Assembly (NCBI GenBank): GCA_016200785.1 | Contig: JACQED010000484.1 | Coordinates: 1-6,166, forward strand | Reading direction: 5' to 3' | Source of the DNA: Chloroflexota bacterium | GTDB lineage: Bacteria; Chloroflexota; Anaerolineae; Anaerolineales; JACQED01 | DNA length: 6,166 nt | Part shown: one piece after another, positions 5,212-6,166 of the stretch | How the letters are laid out: each line of letters opens with the position of its first letter | How positions within the stretch are numbered: position 1 is the stretch's first letter | Position numbers and translations under genes: made by a program | The notes under the pieces: generated by a model | Seen by the model: only the letters and a program-made list of their open reading frames with translations | Database searches by the model: none | What the model was told of the DNA's origin: nothing

Positions 5212-6166
5212 ATGACTGACCCGATCCGCCTCCTCCACTTCGCCGACCTGCACATCGGCATGGAAAACTACGGGCGACTCGATCCGGACACCGGCACGTC
5301 CTCCCGCGTCCGCGACTTTCTCGATCGGCTCGACGAAGTGATCGACTACGCCCTCGACCACGATGTCGATCTCGTCGTCTTCGCCGGCGACGCGTTCAAG
5401 ACGCGCGACCCCGACCCGACGCAACAGCGCGAATTCGCGCGCCGGATCAAGCGGCTGGCCGACGTCGCACCCACGCTTCTGCTCGTCGGCAACCACGACC
5501 TGCCGGGCATGGCCGCCAAAGCGACGAGCGTGGACATTTTTCGCGCGCTCGACGTCGCCAACGTAATCGTCGGCCACAAGCCGGAGTGCCGCGTCGTCGA
5601 GACGAAGCGCGGCCCGGTCTGCCTCGCCTGGATGCCCTACCCGATGCGCAACCGCCTGCTGGCGCAGGACGAGCATCGCGGCAAGTCGGTGGAAGAACTC
5701 GACCTCGCTCTGCGCGATACAGTCACGAACATTGTCAGATCGCTCGCCGCCGAAGCCGATCGGCAGGCAATGCCGCGCGTCTTGGCCGGCCACTTCTCCG
5801 TCTCCGAAGCCAAATTCGGTTCCGAGCGAAGTGTGATGCTGGGCCGCGACGTGGCGATTCTAAAATCGGAGATTGCCAGTCCGGTGTGGGATTACGTGGC
5901 GTTGGGGCATATTCATAAGTATCAGAATCTTTCTGAGGCAGACGGAGGGCCAGGAGGCAGTGGAGCAGGGGAGCTCACCCCCACACCCCCGCACCCACGC
6001 TCCCCTGCAATCGTCTATTCCGGTTCGCTCGAGCGCATTGATTTCGGCGAAGAGCGTGAGCCAAAGGGCTTCTGCTGGGTCGAACTCGAACGCGGCAATA
6101 CGCGGTACCAATTCGTCGAAGTTCACGCCCGGCGCTTCATCACGCTTCACGCCGATGCCCGCGCCG
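5212..6166 (+). CDS. sbcD: SbcD/Mre11-family DNA exonuclease subunit, C-terminus beyond window
   Basis: The 318 visible residues form the metallophosphoesterase part of SbcD/Mre11, the nuclease partner of the SbcC/Rad50 ATPase, which cuts hairpins and processes double-strand ends. The metal-binding motifs appear in order: ADLHIG (11-16), FAGD (57-60), GNHD (93-96), AGHF (192-195) and GHIH (232-235). YSGSLERIDFGEE (269-281) follows as expected. Between YQNL (237-240) and IVYSG there is a run of about 22 residues rich in G, P, S and T (roughly 244-265) that relatives normally lack or have much shorter. It is encoded by a palindromic repeat and keeps the frame. The ATG at 5212 abuts the upstream stop (TAAATG) and has only a weak purine stretch, so translation is probably coupled. 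An sbcC gene would be expected just downstream, outside the window. Confidence 0.93.
   Translation, partial: MTDPIRLLHFADLHIGMENYGRLDPDTGTSSRVRDFLDRLDEVIDYALDHDVDLVVFAGDAFKTRDPDPTQQREFARRIKRLADVAPTLLLVGNHDLPGMAAKATSVDIFRALDVANVIVGHKPECRVVETKRGPVCLAWMPYPMRNRLLAQDEHRGKSVEELDLALRDTVTNIVRSLAAEADRQAMPRVLAGHFSVSEAKFGSERSVMLGRDVAILKSEIASPVWDYVALGHIHKYQNLSEADGGPGGSGAGELTPTPPHPRSPAIVYSGSLERIDFGEEREPKGFCWVELERGNTRYQFVEVHARRFITLHADARA
5943..6008. repeat. In-frame palindromic repeat with G-quadruplex motif inside sbcD
   Basis: A perfect 10-bp inverted repeat, GCAGGGGAGC (5965-5974) and GCTCCCCTGC (5999-6008), flanks a 24-nt C-rich loop. The plus strand is G-rich on the left (units like GGAGG, GGAGCAGGGG) and C-rich on the right. 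On the minus strand 6005-5978 reads as G-tracts of 4, 3, 5 and 5 with loops of 5, 3 and 3 nt, a canonical G-quadruplex pattern. From memory, similar GCAGGGGAGC/CCCCTGC palindromes are dispersed in cyanobacterial and some Chloroflexota genomes, which suggests a mobile short repeat. It adds low-complexity residues at a surface turn between GHIH and the next strand. Confidence 0.7.

Noticed and set aside
5098..5793. A 231-codon minus-strand frame, and another at 4279-4989.
   Set aside because: They lie antisense to sbcD and the aldo/keto reductase and show no family features.

Overview
The window is GC-rich bacterial chromosomal DNA, densely packed with seven protein genes and no RNA genes, transposase or CRISPR array. 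A Uma2-type endonuclease, a bacterial Kv-beta-like aldo/keto reductase, a TolB-like propeller protein and several families of small palindromic repeats together suggest an uncultured Chloroflexota (Anaerolineae-like) or similar lineage. This assignment is tentative, because no marker gene here fixes the phylum.

Layout: everything from about 4122 down to 1 is read on the minus strand, in the order Uma2-family endonuclease (4122-3493), lipoyl synthase lipA (3480-2494), a 106-residue antitoxin-like small protein (2491-2171), a membrane-anchored TolB-like beta-propeller protein (2246-1074) and a Gfo/Idh/MocA oxidoreductase (981 to beyond the left edge). The first four are spaced by 12 nt, 2 nt and a 76-nt overlap, so they look like one transcript. 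The oxidoreductase is set off by about 90 nt holding a large palindrome. On the plus strand an aldo/keto reductase (4231-5211) directly abuts a SbcD/Mre11-type nuclease gene (5212 to beyond the right edge).

The two transcription units diverge from a compact 108-bp region (4123-4230) with two well-formed sigma-70-like promoters, one per strand. Each has a 17-bp spacer and a TACAAT -10 box, and their -35 boxes lie only 7 bp apart.

The genes do not form an obvious pathway. LipA is housekeeping (lipoate cofactor synthesis), Uma2 and the small antitoxin-like gene look like accessory or selfish genes on either side of it, and the two oxidoreductases have unknown substrates. The least expected feature is a set of three unrelated palindromic elements: an 8-nt-periodic one between genes, a REP-like hairpin inside the propeller gene's linker, and a G/C-strand-biased palindrome with a G-quadruplex motif inside sbcD. 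The last two sit within open reading frames without breaking them. I see no clear evidence for a wholly new multi-gene system.
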